A program made the translations under genes and the position numbers. From Chloroflexota bacterium (GTDB lineage: Bacteria > Chloroflexota > Anaerolineae > Aggregatilineales > Phototrophicaceae): a DNA stretch of 64,000 nt. Positions 8,766-18,515 of this stretch are shown one piece after another (the stretch's first letter is position 1; each line of letters opens with the position of its first letter). A model generated the notes under the pieces. It had not been told where the DNA came from and did no database searches. It was given only the letters and a program-made list of their open reading frames with translations. The stretch covers positions 1-64,000 of the forward strand of contig VXLV01000141.1 of NCBI GenBank assembly GCA_009841405.1, given 5' to 3'.

Positions 8766-10577
8766 TTAGTTCACGCGCTCGCGGACAAAGAACTCGATCA
8801 AATCGCCTTCTTCATACTCGCTGACGCCATCAAGGCCGATACCGCATTCGAAGCCGGCGCGAACCTCCCGCACGTCTTCTTGAAAGCGCTTCAACGAGGC
8901 GACGGCGACGCTTTCAACGGTGAGCTTGTCCCCGCGTTTGACGCGCGCTTTGGCATTGCGCCGCGCCACGCCGTTGCGAATCATGCAGCCTGCGATGAGA
9001 CCGCTGCGGGGGATCCTGAAGATCTGCCGCACCTCCGCCACGCCGATGACCCGATTAGCGAATTTCGGTTCGAGCATGCCATGCAAGGCCAGTTCAATGT
9101 CTTCAAACAACTTGTAGATGATTTGGTAGCGGCGGATTTCCACGCCGTGCACTTCCGCATGGGCGAGCGCGGCGTTGTCAGCGCCGACGGTAAAGCCAAT
9201 GACGATGGCGTTGGAGGCGCTGGCCAGCATCACATCGGATTCGGTGATTCGACCGACTTCTTGCCGCAGCACGCGAATGCCAATCTGCTCCTCGTTACGC
9301 TGGGAGATATTCTGCAACTCGTCCACAATGGGCTGGATTGAGCCCTGCACGTCAGTCTTCAGAATGATTGACAGTTCCTTTGTTTCGCCCGACTGAAATT
9401 GCGCGAAGAAATCGTCCAGTGTAAGCGCTGCCGGCGCCTGGCCGTTTGCGCTTTGCAGGCGCTCCGCCTCGCGGCGCTCCGCGGCCAGGTTGCGAGCGGT
9501 CTTGTCATCGGGCGCAATCTCAAACATGACGCCCGGCGCCGGTGGAGAATCCAGGCCTAGCACTGCAACCGGCATCGATGGGATTGCGCGATGGACCGCC
9601 TTGCCCGCGGAATCAAACATGGCCTTGACCTTGCCGTAGGAACTGCCGGCGACGATTGAGTCGCCGCGCTTCATCGTGCCATTCATGACCAGCAGCGTGG
9701 CCATGGTGCCGCGCGAACGGTCGACCTCGGCTTCGATCACAGTGCCTCGGAGCGCGCCGGTTTCATTCGCCACGATGCGATTCGCGTCCGCCACCAGAAT
9801 CAGCGCCTCAAGCAGATCTTCGATGCCCTGCCCGGACAAGGAGTCGATCGGCAGCATCATCGTCGATCCGTCCCAATCGTCGGGGATCAAGTCCAGCTCC
9901 GCCAATTGCTGTTTGACCAGGTCCGGGTTGGCGTTGCGCCGGTCGATCTTGGTGATGGCGACCACGATGGGGACGTTGGCCGCGCGCGCGTGATCAAGCG
10001 CTTCGCGGGTCGTCGGCATGACGCCGTCATCCGCGGCTACGACAAGAATCGCAATGTCCGCGCCCTGCGCCCCCCTGGCGCGCATCGCGGTAAACGCTTC
10101 GTGGCCGGGCGTATCGAGAAATGTCAGTGTGCGCCCGTCATGCTGCGCCTGATATGCGCCGATATGCTGGGTGATGCCGCCGGCCTCGCCTTCAGCAACT
10201 GCGGTTTTGCGGATGGTGTCGAGCAGGGTCGTCTTGCCGTGATCGACATGGCCCAGTATGGTGATGATGGGCGGGCGGGGCGTCAAAGAATCCGGCGTCT
10301 CGCCTTCATACATCGAGCTCCATTTTTCTTCGCGTTCTTCGGCGCGTTTTTCTTCTGCTTGCGCCGCGGCTTCTTCGCTGGCGGATTTGGCCAGGAAGCC
10401 GAGTTCTTCGACGACAATTGCCGCCGTATCATAGTCAATAGTCTGATTGATAGAGGCCATGATCCCGTTCGAGATCAAGGTCTTCATAACATCGATGGGA
10501 CTTACTTCAATCAGCGTTGCCAATTCGCGAACGACAATGTAATCCGGTATCAGGATTTCATTGGTTGATTCTTCCAT
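8766..10577 (-). CDS. infB: Translation initiation factor IF-2
   Basis: GTPase that brings fMet-tRNA to the 30S subunit and promotes subunit joining. At 603 residues it is a short form: one IF2_N-like segment at the start ([20 protein letters not shown]), a short Glu/Ala-rich linker, then the G domain with [20 protein letters not shown] and TKID. Domains II-IV follow, the C-terminal domain ending in [17 protein letters not shown]. The long N-terminal region of enterobacterial IF-2 is absent, which is common outside Proteobacteria. It lies about 70 bases after ylxR in the nusA operon. Confidence 0.97.
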   Translation of the reverse strand: MEESTNEILIPDYIVVRELATLIEVSPIDVMKTLISNGIMASINQTIDYDTAAIVVEELGFLAKSASEEAAAQAEEKRAEEREEKWSSMYEGETPDSLTPRPPIITILGHVDHGKTTLLDTIRKTAVAEGEAGGITQHIGAYQAQHDGRTLTFLDTPGHEAFTAMRARGAQGADIAILVVAADDGVMPTTREALDHARAANVPIVVAITKIDRRNANPDLVKQQLAELDLIPDDWDGSTMMLPIDSLSGQGIEDLLEALILVADANRIVANETGALRGTVIEAEVDRSRGTMATLLVMNGTMKRGDSIVAGSSYGKVKAMFDSAGKAVHRAIPSMPVAVLGLDSPPAPGVMFEIAPDDKTARNLAAERREAERLQSANGQAPAALTLDDFFAQFQSGETKELSIILKTDVQGSIQPIVDELQNISQRNEEQIGIRVLRQEVGRITESDVMLASASNAIVIGFTVGADNAALAHAEVHGVEIRRYQIIYKLFEDIELALHGMLEPKFANRVIGVAEVRQIFRIPRSGLIAGCMIRNGVARRNAKARVKRGDKLTVESVAVASLKRFQEDVREVRAGFECGIGLDGVSEYEEGDLIEFFVRERVN

Positions 10578-10648
10578 TCCTGCCTCCTATAGATTTTGCG
10601 ACCGTTCGAGGCAGGATGGTCAACCCCGCCTCCGCTAGCTGGGCTGGT

Positions 10649-10909
10649 TCATGAGGGTGTCATCTGCCGCAAATGGTCAAGGTCGCCATCACTCAGTTCT
10701 TGACGCAGGGCGCGCGCCAACTGCGCGCCAAGCGCAGGCGAGGCCCAGCATTCCGCATTGGCGCACAAGTACGCGCCGCGCCCATTCATCTTCCCGCTCA
10801 CATCAATCCGCAATCCGTCGTCCATCACTACCAGCCGCGTCAAAAGTCGTTTGTCTTTCTTTTCGCGGCAGACTACGCAAGTACGTCCGGGTCTGTGTTT
10901 ACCGGCCAC
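10649..10909 (-). CDS. ylxR: YlxR/RnpM family RNA-binding protein (DUF448)
   Basis: An 86-residue basic protein of the YlxR family, found between nusA and infB in many bacteria; in Bacillus and Clostridium it has been reported to bind RNase P RNA or act as a regulator. The family motifs are visible: RTCVVCREKKDKRLLTRLV near the start and the GRGAYLC loop near the middle, followed by the characteristic C-terminal helices with a Cys. It is 20 bases after nusA and clearly in the same operon. The L7Ae-like gene often found next to ylxR is not present. Confidence 0.93.
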   Translation of the reverse strand: MAGKHRPGRTCVVCREKKDKRLLTRLVVMDDGLRIDVSGKMNGRGAYLCANAECWASPALGAQLARALRQELSDGDLDHLRQMTPS

Positions 10910-10929
10910 CTCAGGCGCCTGCCCGCAGG

Positions 10930-13110
10930 CTAAAAGTCGTAGTCTTCCCAGGCTTCTTCATCCCAGCTTCCCCGTCCGCCTTTGCGGCGACGCTTGGCGA
11001 TGACCTCGCCGCTCTGCTCGTCCAGGACGAGTTGCCGCCGTTTCTGACGATCCTTCCGCCGCTGCTGTTTGCCTTTGCGCAATTCCATTTCAAATTCACG
11101 TTCGCTCGCTTCGTCATCGGCCTCTGAATCGTTGTCGACGACCTTGGCTGGCCTGGGCGCGGCATCGCGTTGCCCGTCAATCGCGGGCACAAGCGGGACC
11201 TCGGCGACGGCCGCGATTTCGGTTTCCGCTACTACCGGCTGACCAAAGGCATCAACCATGACTTCCGGTTGCCCGTCGTCGGCGAGCGCCGGCTCCGCGG
11301 CGCTTTCAGTTTCCGACGCGTCGTCGGCGGCTTGCTCCGCATCGCCTTCGGCGAGCGCCTCTTCGTCTTCGTCCGTATCTTCAATGGATATCGCTTCTTC
11401 AAGCAGCTGATCGATATCGGCGGCCATGACCGTGTCGAGCGCCGCTTGCAACTCTACCATCGGATCGACTGTTTCAAGCGCGGCTTCCGCTTCTTCGCCT
11501 TCCGCCTCGGCTTCGGCGATTGCTTCCGCCGCGGCGTCCGCTACGGCCACAGTCTCTGTCTCCGCTTCAGTCGCCGATTCCGATTCCGCGTCTTTCGGCG
11601 ATTTAACGTCCGCCTCTGCCTCAGCGGCAGTTTCTTCAATGCCAGGCGCCGCAACTTCGATGACCACCGCAAGCGGCGCCAATTTGCGCCTCACCGCGCC
11701 TTCACTTATCAGACTCAGAAGCATGACTTCGCCGACATTCTCAAAGGGTTCCAGGATATCGAGCATCGCCTGTGAAACGGCAAGCACGTCCAGGGGCAGT
11801 TCAAAGAGCTTCGGCGACAGCGTCGCGCGAATCGCCTCGCGCTTTTTCAAGTAGACTTCGCGCGCAGCGTCGCGCTTCTCCTGCAGCAGCTGTTCGACGG
11901 CATCGGCAAAGCGGCCGAGCGACTTGTACTCTTCCGGCATAATTGCCAGATCGTGCTTCTTCTTCTCCATGATGCGCATGGACTCGGCAATGAGGTCAGC
12001 GTGACTGCCGGTCAACGCGCTCAGCGGCTCGCTGCCCAGGTCATCCAGGGCATTCTGCACCGTCTCGGCGACGCTCTTGATATCGATACGCCAGCCGGTC
12101 AACTTGGCCGCCAGGCGGGCATTCTGCCCTTCGCGCCCAATCGCCAGCGAAAGCTGATCATCAGGCACAAGCACCACTGCTGTCTTCCCGTCTATCGGGT
12201 CATCGTCGAGGTATACGCCGGTGACCCGCGCTGGACTGAGCGCTTTGGAGATGAAGGCGACGGCATCCGTGTTCCACTCGATGACGTCAATCTTCTCGTT
12301 GTGCAGTTCTTTGACGATGTTCTGGATGCGGATACCGCGCATGCCGACGCAAGCGCCGACCGGGTCGATGCCGTCTTGCAGCGCGGCGACAGCCACTTTG
12401 GAGCGATGCCCGGCTTCGCGGGCGATATTCTTGATCTCGACCTGCCCGTTGTAAATCTCAGGCACTTCATATTCGAGCAGGCGCCGCAGCATGTTGCGAT
12501 GCCCGCGACTGACCAGGATCTGCGGCCCGCGCGGGCTCTTTGAAACTTCAACGACGTAGACGCGGATCTTTTCATGCGTGCGATAGCGTTCGCCCGGAAT
12601 CTGCTCCTTGCGGAGTAATTCCGCTTCCGCACGGCCGAGGCTGAGCGTCACTTTGCGGGAGTTTACGCTCTGCACCGTGCCGGTGATGAGGTCGCCTTCG
12701 CGGTTGATGAATTCGTCGTAGAGCGAATTGCGCTCCGCTTCGCGGATCTTTTGCAAGATGACTTGCTTGGCGGTTTGGGCGGCGATGCGGCCAAAGTTGC
12801 GCGTAGTGTTGTCAACCTGCACCATGACGACATCGTTTAGCTGCGCCTCGGGATTGAAGAATCGGGCGCGCTCGAGCGTAACTTCGGTAGATTCGGTGAA
12901 GACGTCGTCCACCACTTCTTTCTCGACGTAAACCTTGGCGCGCCCGGTAAGGGGATCAATCTCAGCTTCAATCGCCTGCGCCGCGCTGGCGCCGGTGTCC
13001 TTGCGATAGGCCGAGACCAGGGCGCTCTGCAATGCCTCAAGCACGATATCCGATGGAAGCGCCCGCATCTGCGCAATCTCGTTAAAGGCAATCTGCAATT
13101 CGTTTGACAT
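10930..13110 (-). CDS. nusA: Transcription factor NusA with long acidic/basic C-terminal extension
   Basis: Binds RNA polymerase and nascent RNA to control pausing, termination and antitermination. Residues 1-120 are the N-terminal polymerase-binding domain. The S1 domain follows at about 137-200 ([19 protein letters not shown]), KH1 at about 233-280 ([14 protein letters not shown]) and KH2 at 300-345 ([15 protein letters not shown]). At 726 residues it is nearly twice the core length. After KH2 there is a helical stretch (350-500), a region rich in Glu, Ala and Asp (about 500-660), and a final basic segment ([15 protein letters not shown]) ending in the acidic aromatic tail EEAWEDYDF. It is the first gene of the operon; rimP, usually upstream, is absent. 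A promoter and terminator-like hairpin precede it (13176-13250). Confidence 0.96.
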   Translation of the reverse strand: MSNELQIAFNEIAQMRALPSDIVLEALQSALVSAYRKDTGASAAQAIEAEIDPLTGRAKVYVEKEVVDDVFTESTEVTLERARFFNPEAQLNDVVMVQVDNTTRNFGRIAAQTAKQVILQKIREAERNSLYDEFINREGDLITGTVQSVNSRKVTLSLGRAEAELLRKEQIPGERYRTHEKIRVYVVEVSKSPRGPQILVSRGHRNMLRRLLEYEVPEIYNGQVEIKNIAREAGHRSKVAVAALQDGIDPVGACVGMRGIRIQNIVKELHNEKIDVIEWNTDAVAFISKALSPARVTGVYLDDDPIDGKTAVVLVPDDQLSLAIGREGQNARLAAKLTGWRIDIKSVAETVQNALDDLGSEPLSALTGSHADLIAESMRIMEKKKHDLAIMPEEYKSLGRFADAVEQLLQEKRDAAREVYLKKREAIRATLSPKLFELPLDVLAVSQAMLDILEPFENVGEVMLLSLISEGAVRRKLAPLAVVIEVAAPGIEETAAEAEADVKSPKDAESESATEAETETVAVADAAAEAIAEAEAEGEEAEAALETVDPMVELQAALDTVMAADIDQLLEEAISIEDTDEDEEALAEGDAEQAADDASETESAAEPALADDGQPEVMVDAFGQPVVAETEIAAVAEVPLVPAIDGQRDAAPRPAKVVDNDSEADDEASEREFEMELRKGKQQRRKDRQKRRQLVLDEQSGEVIAKRRRKGGRGSWDEEAWEDYDF

Positions 13111-13175
13111 TCTTCACCACTCCAAAGCTCAAGCCGGCTGCAATCCTCAAACACTCGCCCGCCCGATATAAAACG

Positions 13176-13198
13176 AAAAGTGGGGGCTGCCCACTTTT
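13176..13198. terminator. Terminator-like hairpin between the Agl23-like gene and nusA
   Basis: AAAAGTGGG (13176-13184) pairs perfectly with CCCACTTTT (13190-13198) around a 5-base loop, so it can act in both directions. It could end transcription of the gene at 13318-17223. It also lies inside the predicted nusA leader, about 17 bases after the predicted start site. Confidence 0.7.
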
Positions 13199-13221
13199 TC
13201 CGAACACTTGCTTCTGCGCCG

Positions 13222-13250
13222 AGAATAACATGAATCGCTTGCGCCGTCAA
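13222..13250 (-). promoter_or_regulatory. Predicted promoter of the nusA-infB operon
   Basis: On the minus strand TTGACG (13250-13245) and TATTCT (13227-13222) are spaced by 17 bases. The predicted start site is near 13215, which leaves a leader of about 105 bases that begins with the hairpin at 13176-13198. Confidence 0.55.
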
Positions 13251-13317
13251 GCCTGGGCCGCCCTAAAGTTGACAGCGACGAAGTCGACGCCATCGGGGCT
13301 CCCAATTGGCGCGGATC

Positions 13318-16300
13318 TTACTCCCGGGTAAATGGCGCGTACTTCTGAACGCTGCCAGCGCCCGAATCGCTAATGTAGATGAAACCGTCGGCGTCAACGG
13401 CAATGCCGCCGATGTCTTGAAACTCTCCGAAGTCCGCCATCTCTCCCGCTTCACCAAAGGAACCAATGCACTCGCCGGCGGTGTCATAGACCAGGATACG
13501 CTTGCTGTCCGGGTCGGTGATGTAAAGCGTGTCGCGCGATTCGTCCAGCGCCAGGTAGGGGCGATTGAAAGCGTTGTTGTACCAGCCGCGCACACGGAAA
13601 TCGCTGCGGTGGCCGCCATTCAAGTCGAAAACGGCGATGCGCCGATTCCAGGTGTCGGCGACGAAGAGACGGCCGTCGGAATGGATCGCCAGTCCGCTGG
13701 GTTCGTCCAACTCGCCCGGGCCGCTGCCGCCGCTGCCGATATCGAATTGGTGGACGGCTTCGGCGCCGTCCAGCGCGTAAACGCGAATGCGCTTGTTGCC
13801 CGTGTCGGCGATATAGATTCGGCCCGCCTCGTCAACGGCGACATCGCGCGGTCCCCAGAAACCGTCGACAGGATTCGCCGGCGCGTCAAAGCCGAATTCC
13901 CCGGCCTGGCCCCAGGTCGCCAGCGGCGCGCCTTGCGAATCGAGCCGCATAATGCGGTAGTTCCAGGTATCAACGACAAGCAAATCGCCATTGTCGAAAA
14001 TGGACACACTGTTGGGCCGCCTAAAGCTGACTGCATCCGTGCCGCCGTAGCTCCGCTCGAATACGCCGTCGCGATCAAAGCTGAAGATGAGGTTGGCGAC
14101 CTCGTCGGCGACCAGGACACGGTCGCCGGCTACTGCCAGCGCCAGGGGATGGCTGAAGTTCGGGGCGGGCTGGTCGAATTCCAGCATCGGGCTTAGCGCG
14201 CGCCAATTGGCCGCGCATTGGTTGATTTCAGCCGGGATATTGCTCGGTACATCGCCGTCGCCGAGTCCGTATTCCCAGATCATTGCGGCGAAATCTTTGC
14301 GGATGTAGACATGCATGCGGTCGGACACGGGCCAATTCGTCAGCGAGAAGTCCTTGCCCGTCGCCTCGCCGTAGGCATCGTAGTCGCGCGACCACCAGAT
14401 ATCGAAAATGCCCCTTCTCAAGGCAGCGGCATTTTCATTCTGAGGAGAGAAATCCAGCGCGCTGTAGATTCGCTCCGGCGTCAGGTTGAAGTACTCCTGC
14501 ATCGGCCACCACATCCGCATGTGGTCGCGCCGGATATAACGGTCTTCCAGGATTGGCTCGACATCGCCGCGATGCCCGGCGCCAACTACGACCACGACTG
14601 CGTTTTCGGTGTTCTGGACCGTTGGGTTGCCGCCAATGAAGACGGCGTCATTGAAATTACGGAAGTACCAACTGTAGGGCCAGGACACTTCATCGTCGTA
14701 AACGAATTTGAGGTCCAGGCCGTCAGTCATGCGAAAGCTCATCTCTTCGATGTCGTCCAGCACCCATTTGACCGCCGGGCCAGCGTGCGCGTATACGAGG
14801 AATTCGGTGGGCAGGTCGTGATTGATGAAAGACGCCATCCAGGCGGCGCGCAACGTGAATACGCTCAAGATGCCGACCAGCGTTACGGACAAAATCCGCC
14901 TGATGTGCAGCCAACCGGTCTGGCGCGCCAGGCGAATCAGCAGATAGCCGAGGCCAAGGGCGACAATCAGCGCCGCCAGCCACGCATAAGTCTGCTCAAG
15001 TTGATGCCTGGCGAGGCCGGCAAAGGGCATATTGCCGGCGATAACGGCGCCAACGACCTGCAACAAGCTGATCAAGAAAAGCGGCGCGATCAGCAGCGCA
15101 ATCCAACCGCGCGCTAGAAAGCGTGAAGAATCAATGCGGGAAACGACGCCGCCGAAATACCAGGCGGCGATAAGAATCATCGGCGTGGTGAGATGCGTGC
15201 CGAGCCAGGGCATCTTTTCGCCCGCCAGCGAATAGCCGACCAGATTCAGTATTGCCCACCATGCCAGCAAGAGCAAAAAGGGCAGGCGGCTGAGTTTGCC
15301 GTCGTCTGGCGCGCCGCCAGCGTCTTCGCCGCTTGCCGCCTTGACTCCAACGTCAGCCGGGGCTGGCGCTGGCGTGCTTGAAGAATCTTCGCCCGCCGCG
15401 GGATCGAAATACGCGTCCAGCTGCGCTTCGATTTCGCGTTGGCGGGTTGCTTCAACTTCCAGGAGGCGTTTGCGCCGCGACTTCCAGAAGCAGGTGACGC
15501 CGGCGAACATCGCGCTGACCGAGCCGACAATCGGCAAGAACTCGTAAGTCGGCATGATGATGAGCAGGTAATAGTACTGGGGCTGGCTGCCGCGGCGGAC
15601 GCCTTGCTGCTCCAGCCAATAGCCCAGGCTGTAGATCATGCCGGTGCCGAGCCCAGCGATATTTGTGAATACCGTTGTGAAGAAGAAGGCGAAGATCACA
15701 TGGAATATGGCAGCGGAGATTAACCAGCGCTTGCGGTTCCAGCTTAGCCCGATTACCACGGAGAGAGACATCAGCGGCGCGAAAATCAATACGCCCACAA
15801 GCAACTGACCAACTTGCTCTGGCCCGCCGACATTCGGCAGATTCGTCAGGGCAGCGCGAACCGCCTCCGGCAGCGAATCGGCCAGCGCGATAAAGTCACT
15901 CGCGGAACCGCCCATGAAGCGCGTAAACAGGGCAGTCGTCCAGGGCAAGACGAGCGTCAAGATGAGCACGAGAAAATCGACTTCCGGGAAATGGTAGAGG
16001 TAGCCCCAGAAGCCGCCTGAGCCTCCTTTGTTCTCCGCCGAACTGTCGGCCGCCGCGCCGCGCCGGCGCGCATCGCGGACGAGAAAGACGATGACGGCAA
16101 TCGCGATCAGCCAAAGGGCAAGCGCCGGGCCGATCCGTATGCCCGCGCCGGCGACGCCATCCTGCGCAATGTCTGCTTCCGCATCCGGATTGGCCGGCGC
16201 CGCGGTCTCTGTCGGGCTAGGGAAATGCGACAGCTCTTCTATGAAGAGCAATCCACCGGCAGTGGCCAGCGCGAGCAAGAATATCAGAAGCAGCTCACGC

Positions 16301-17223
16301 CAGGGAATCCGGCTCAACTTGTCGCGGAAGGCGTAGAGCGCCGTCGATAACAGCACGAAGGCGCCGCTCAAAATGGAGAGCGACATCCAGCTCAGCCAGC
16401 TGGAGCGCTGCAAATCCGTCAGCTCTTGAAAGGGCGTGCCGCGCCCGGGGATGATTTCGGCCGGAACAATGTCCACAACGATATACATGCCCAGGGTGAT
16501 CAAACCGCCCAGGAGAATGCCCAGCATGATCGACTGGAACAGATACTTGCCGCGCAGCTCCAGTCGCTGCTGCGCCAGCCGAACGAAGAAATAGATCAGC
16601 AGGAAGCTGGCGAAGATGGCGATGTAAATGAAGGCGGTCTCTTTTGAGCCCAGATTTAGGATCATTGCGGCCGCGAACAGGTAGAGCCAGATTGCCCTCC
16701 GCCGGTAACGCGGCCCGCCGTCGAGGTACATCAAGATGCAGAAAGCCATGATCATGCCAAAGAGGATGGACGGCGTATCATGGCGAATGTAACGGTTGTA
16801 ATAGAGGATCAGCGGCGAGATCAACAGCATGGTCGAGGCCAGAATCGCGCCCCAGCGTCCCAGCCATTTTCGCCACAATAGGGGGAACATCACCATCAGG
16901 ATGCCGAGCAGCGCCGTATAAATCCGGCCTGAGAAATCGCTGTCGCCAAAGAGATAGAATGATAGCGCGGTCGCGTGAAAGAGCACCGGCCCGTGCATTA
17001 AGGGCGTGTGCTGGAAGTTGCCTTCGTTATAGAGATTGTACGAAAAGCGCGTATGCAAGCTCTCGTCATGGCTCATCACGCGAGTGTCCAGCATGTGGAA
17101 ACGGCTGAAGACAGCCAGCGCAAAGATGACCAGGTACGCGGCGAATTCCCAATTCAGCGCGACGCGTTGCGATAGTATCCGGCTTAAGACATTGTCTTCT
17201 GGCTGGTTGGGGGAGGTTATCAT
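13318..17223 (-). CDS. Agl23-like (TIGR03663) multi-membrane GT-C protein fused to an NHL propeller
   Basis: A 1301-residue integral membrane protein. The N-terminal part has the GT-C/Agl23-like pattern: a first helix, then MSHDESLHTRFSYNL with an acidic DE pair in the first outer loop, then many helices. A cytoplasmic linker at about 570-640 is rich in Ala, Pro and Asp. After further helices comes a soluble region, and from about residue 1010 to the end there are about six NHL-type repeats (VADTWNRRIAVFDLNG, IADTGNKRIRVYALDG), predicted to form an outward-facing beta propeller. The family is annotated in archaea and Chloroflexota as flippase-associated or dolichyl-phosphate-mannose mannosyltransferase-like; activity is unproven. 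It ends a long minus-strand run with the ECF sigma/anti-sigma genes directly upstream (48 bases), so it probably acts in surface glycosylation. Confidence 0.85.
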   Translation of the reverse strand: MITSPNQPEDNVLSRILSQRVALNWEFAAYLVIFALAVFSRFHMLDTRVMSHDESLHTRFSYNLYNEGNFQHTPLMHGPVLFHATALSFYLFGDSDFSGRIYTALLGILMVMFPLLWRKWLGRWGAILASTMLLISPLILYYNRYIRHDTPSILFGMIMAFCILMYLDGGPRYRRRAIWLYLFAAAMILNLGSKETAFIYIAIFASFLLIYFFVRLAQQRLELRGKYLFQSIMLGILLGGLITLGMYIVVDIVPAEIIPGRGTPFQELTDLQRSSWLSWMSLSILSGAFVLLSTALYAFRDKLSRIPWRELLLIFLLALATAGGLLFIEELSHFPSPTETAAPANPDAEADIAQDGVAGAGIRIGPALALWLIAIAVIVFLVRDARRRGAAADSSAENKGGSGGFWGYLYHFPEVDFLVLILTLVLPWTTALFTRFMGGSASDFIALADSLPEAVRAALTNLPNVGGPEQVGQLLVGVLIFAPLMSLSVVIGLSWNRKRWLISAAIFHVIFAFFFTTVFTNIAGLGTGMIYSLGYWLEQQGVRRGSQPQYYYLLIIMPTYEFLPIVGSVSAMFAGVTCFWKSRRKRLLEVEATRQREIEAQLDAYFDPAAGEDSSSTPAPAPADVGVKAASGEDAGGAPDDGKLSRLPFLLLLAWWAILNLVGYSLAGEKMPWLGTHLTTPMILIAAWYFGGVVSRIDSSRFLARGWIALLIAPLFLISLLQVVGAVIAGNMPFAGLARHQLEQTYAWLAALIVALGLGYLLIRLARQTGWLHIRRILSVTLVGILSVFTLRAAWMASFINHDLPTEFLVYAHAGPAVKWVLDDIEEMSFRMTDGLDLKFVYDDEVSWPYSWYFRNFNDAVFIGGNPTVQNTENAVVVVVGAGHRGDVEPILEDRYIRRDHMRMWWPMQEYFNLTPERIYSALDFSPQNENAAALRRGIFDIWWSRDYDAYGEATGKDFSLTNWPVSDRMHVYIRKDFAAMIWEYGLGDGDVPSNIPAEINQCAANWRALSPMLEFDQPAPNFSHPLALAVAGDRVLVADEVANLIFSFDRDGVFERSYGGTDAVSFRRPNSVSIFDNGDLLVVDTWNYRIMRLDSQGAPLATWGQAGEFGFDAPANPVDGFWGPRDVAVDEAGRIYIADTGNKRIRVYALDGAEAVHQFDIGSGGSGPGELDEPSGLAIHSDGRLFVADTWNRRIAVFDLNGGHRSDFRVRGWYNNAFNRPYLALDESRDTLYITDPDSKRILVYDTAGECIGSFGEAGEMADFGEFQDIGGIAVDADGFIYISDSGAGSVQKYAPFTRE

Positions 17224-17271
17224 CTTGCGCTAGCCTGAGTTCAGCGATGAGAACGACTACAACATGAAGCG

Positions 17272-17799
17272 TCAGAAACGCGGCGCCGGCGTACTCTGCA
17301 ACAAGGACGCCGTACCGCGCGATCCCGGTTCGACAGTCGCAAATGACGGAGCGCCGGATAGCGCTCTCGCCACCGGGCGAACAACGACGGCGTAATGTGG
17401 CGCGCGCGGAAAATCCAGCGCGAGCGGGGCAGCGCGATAGCCGATGGCCAGCGGCAGCATTAGCGCAATCGTAATGGCAAGCACGGCAAGCGCATAGCTA
17501 AATTGCAAGTTAGAACGCGAGCCAAAGTCGCTAAACCATGCTGATTGCGGCTGTGGCGTTTGCAATTCCGCCTGCAGCGTCGACCATACGGCATCCAGTC
17601 GCTGCGGGTTGGGCCGGCCAAATGTCGGCAAGCTTCTTTCCAGATTCTGCGCGAATTCCCGATGACGCATATATTCGCGATAGCAGTCTTCATTTTCGTC
17701 GATGAAGCGCGCCACCCGCCGGCGTACTGGATCGGCCAAGTCCCCGCTCAGATAGCGGGCCATGTGCACTTTGCAATAGCGGTACTTAAACCTGACCAT
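17272..17799 (-). CDS. Putative anti-sigma factor, single membrane helix, degenerate zinc motif
   Basis: A 175-residue protein that starts 30 bases after the ECF sigma factor gene, the usual place of a cognate anti-sigma factor. The N-terminal ~45 residues resemble the anti-sigma zinc-finger fold (CKVHMARYLSGDLADPVRRRV, then a helix ending DCYREY). Of the HxxxCxxC triad, however, only one Cys (Cys39) is at the expected position, and the other two are Phe and Asn. A single hydrophobic segment at about 101-121 separates the cytoplasmic N-terminus from a proline-rich outer tail of about 50 residues. It would hold the sigma factor at the membrane until an envelope signal releases it. Function is inferred from position and architecture. 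Confidence 0.7.
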   Translation of the reverse strand: MVRFKYRYCKVHMARYLSGDLADPVRRRVARFIDENEDCYREYMRHREFAQNLERSLPTFGRPNPQRLDAVWSTLQAELQTPQPQSAWFSDFGSRSNLQFSYALAVLAITIALMLPLAIGYRAAPLALDFPRAPHYAVVVRPVARALSGAPSFATVEPGSRGTASLLQSTPAPRF

Positions 17800-17828
17800 C
17801 TTGCTTCACGAATCCCCAATCATTGTCG

Positions 17829-18434
17829 CTAATGTACGCGCAGCAATTCTTCCAACAAGCCCAGCCCGACCGGCTGCAGGGCTTTGCGCAAGCGCTCGTG
17901 CCCGAGGCGCACACGACTTTCGGCGGTTTTCTGCGGGCAGCCCATGACTTCAGAGATCTCGCGATAGGTCATGCCCTGTCCATAGCGCAGCACAATGGCT
18001 TCGCGCAGCCGCGGCGAGAGCTCTTGCAGCGCATTCGAGATTGATTCGCTGGCGTCGCGGCGAATTGCGGCGGCTTCCGGCGCTTCCGCAGGCGGCGCCT
18101 TCAACTCCAGGCCCAGCCATTGCGTGATGTCTACGGTGATGAAGCGTTTGCGCCGATAAGTATTGCGGCAGCGGCTGATGGCAATCGTATACAGCCAGGT
18201 CTTCAGCGAGGCTTTGCGCGAATCAAAGCGCTGCAGATTCTTGAATGCGTACAAAAAAGACTCTTGCAAAATGTCTTCGGCATCCTGCTCGTTGAGGAGC
18301 AAGCTGTAACAGAGGCGGTAAAGGCTCGCCGAGAAACGGTCGTAAAGCTCGGCATAGCCGGTCTGATCGCCATTGAGGGCGCGGCTGACGATGGCGTCAA
18401 TCTCGGCGCGCATGGCTAATCGCTCGTCTGTCAT
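17829..18434 (-). CDS. RNA polymerase sigma factor, ECF family
   Basis: A 201-residue extracytoplasmic-function sigma factor. Region 2 (YAELYDRFSASLYRLCYSLL, then DAEDILQESFLYAFKNLQRFD and LKTWLYTIAISRCRNTYRR) recognises the -10 element, and region 4 (LSPRLREAIVLRYGQGMTYREI, then AESRVRLGHERLRKAL) the -35. There is no region 1.1 or 3, as expected. I start at the ATG at 18434, which has AGCGAGGG upstream; the longer frame has no family features. It is followed by its probable anti-sigma factor and the Agl23-like gene, and preceded by four large GT-C genes, so the likely regulon includes cell-surface glycosylation (inference). Confidence 0.92.
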   Translation of the reverse strand: MTDERLAMRAEIDAIVSRALNGDQTGYAELYDRFSASLYRLCYSLLLNEQDAEDILQESFLYAFKNLQRFDSRKASLKTWLYTIAISRCRNTYRRKRFITVDITQWLGLELKAPPAEAPEAAAIRRDASESISNALQELSPRLREAIVLRYGQGMTYREISEVMGCPQKTAESRVRLGHERLRKALQPVGLGLLEELLRVH

Positions 18435-18515
18435 TATCCCTCGCTTGTCGCGTCTGGTCGGCCGACACTTATCATTGTACACGCAGGCTCGCAATCGTCC
18501 TCATTTTTGCGCGTT

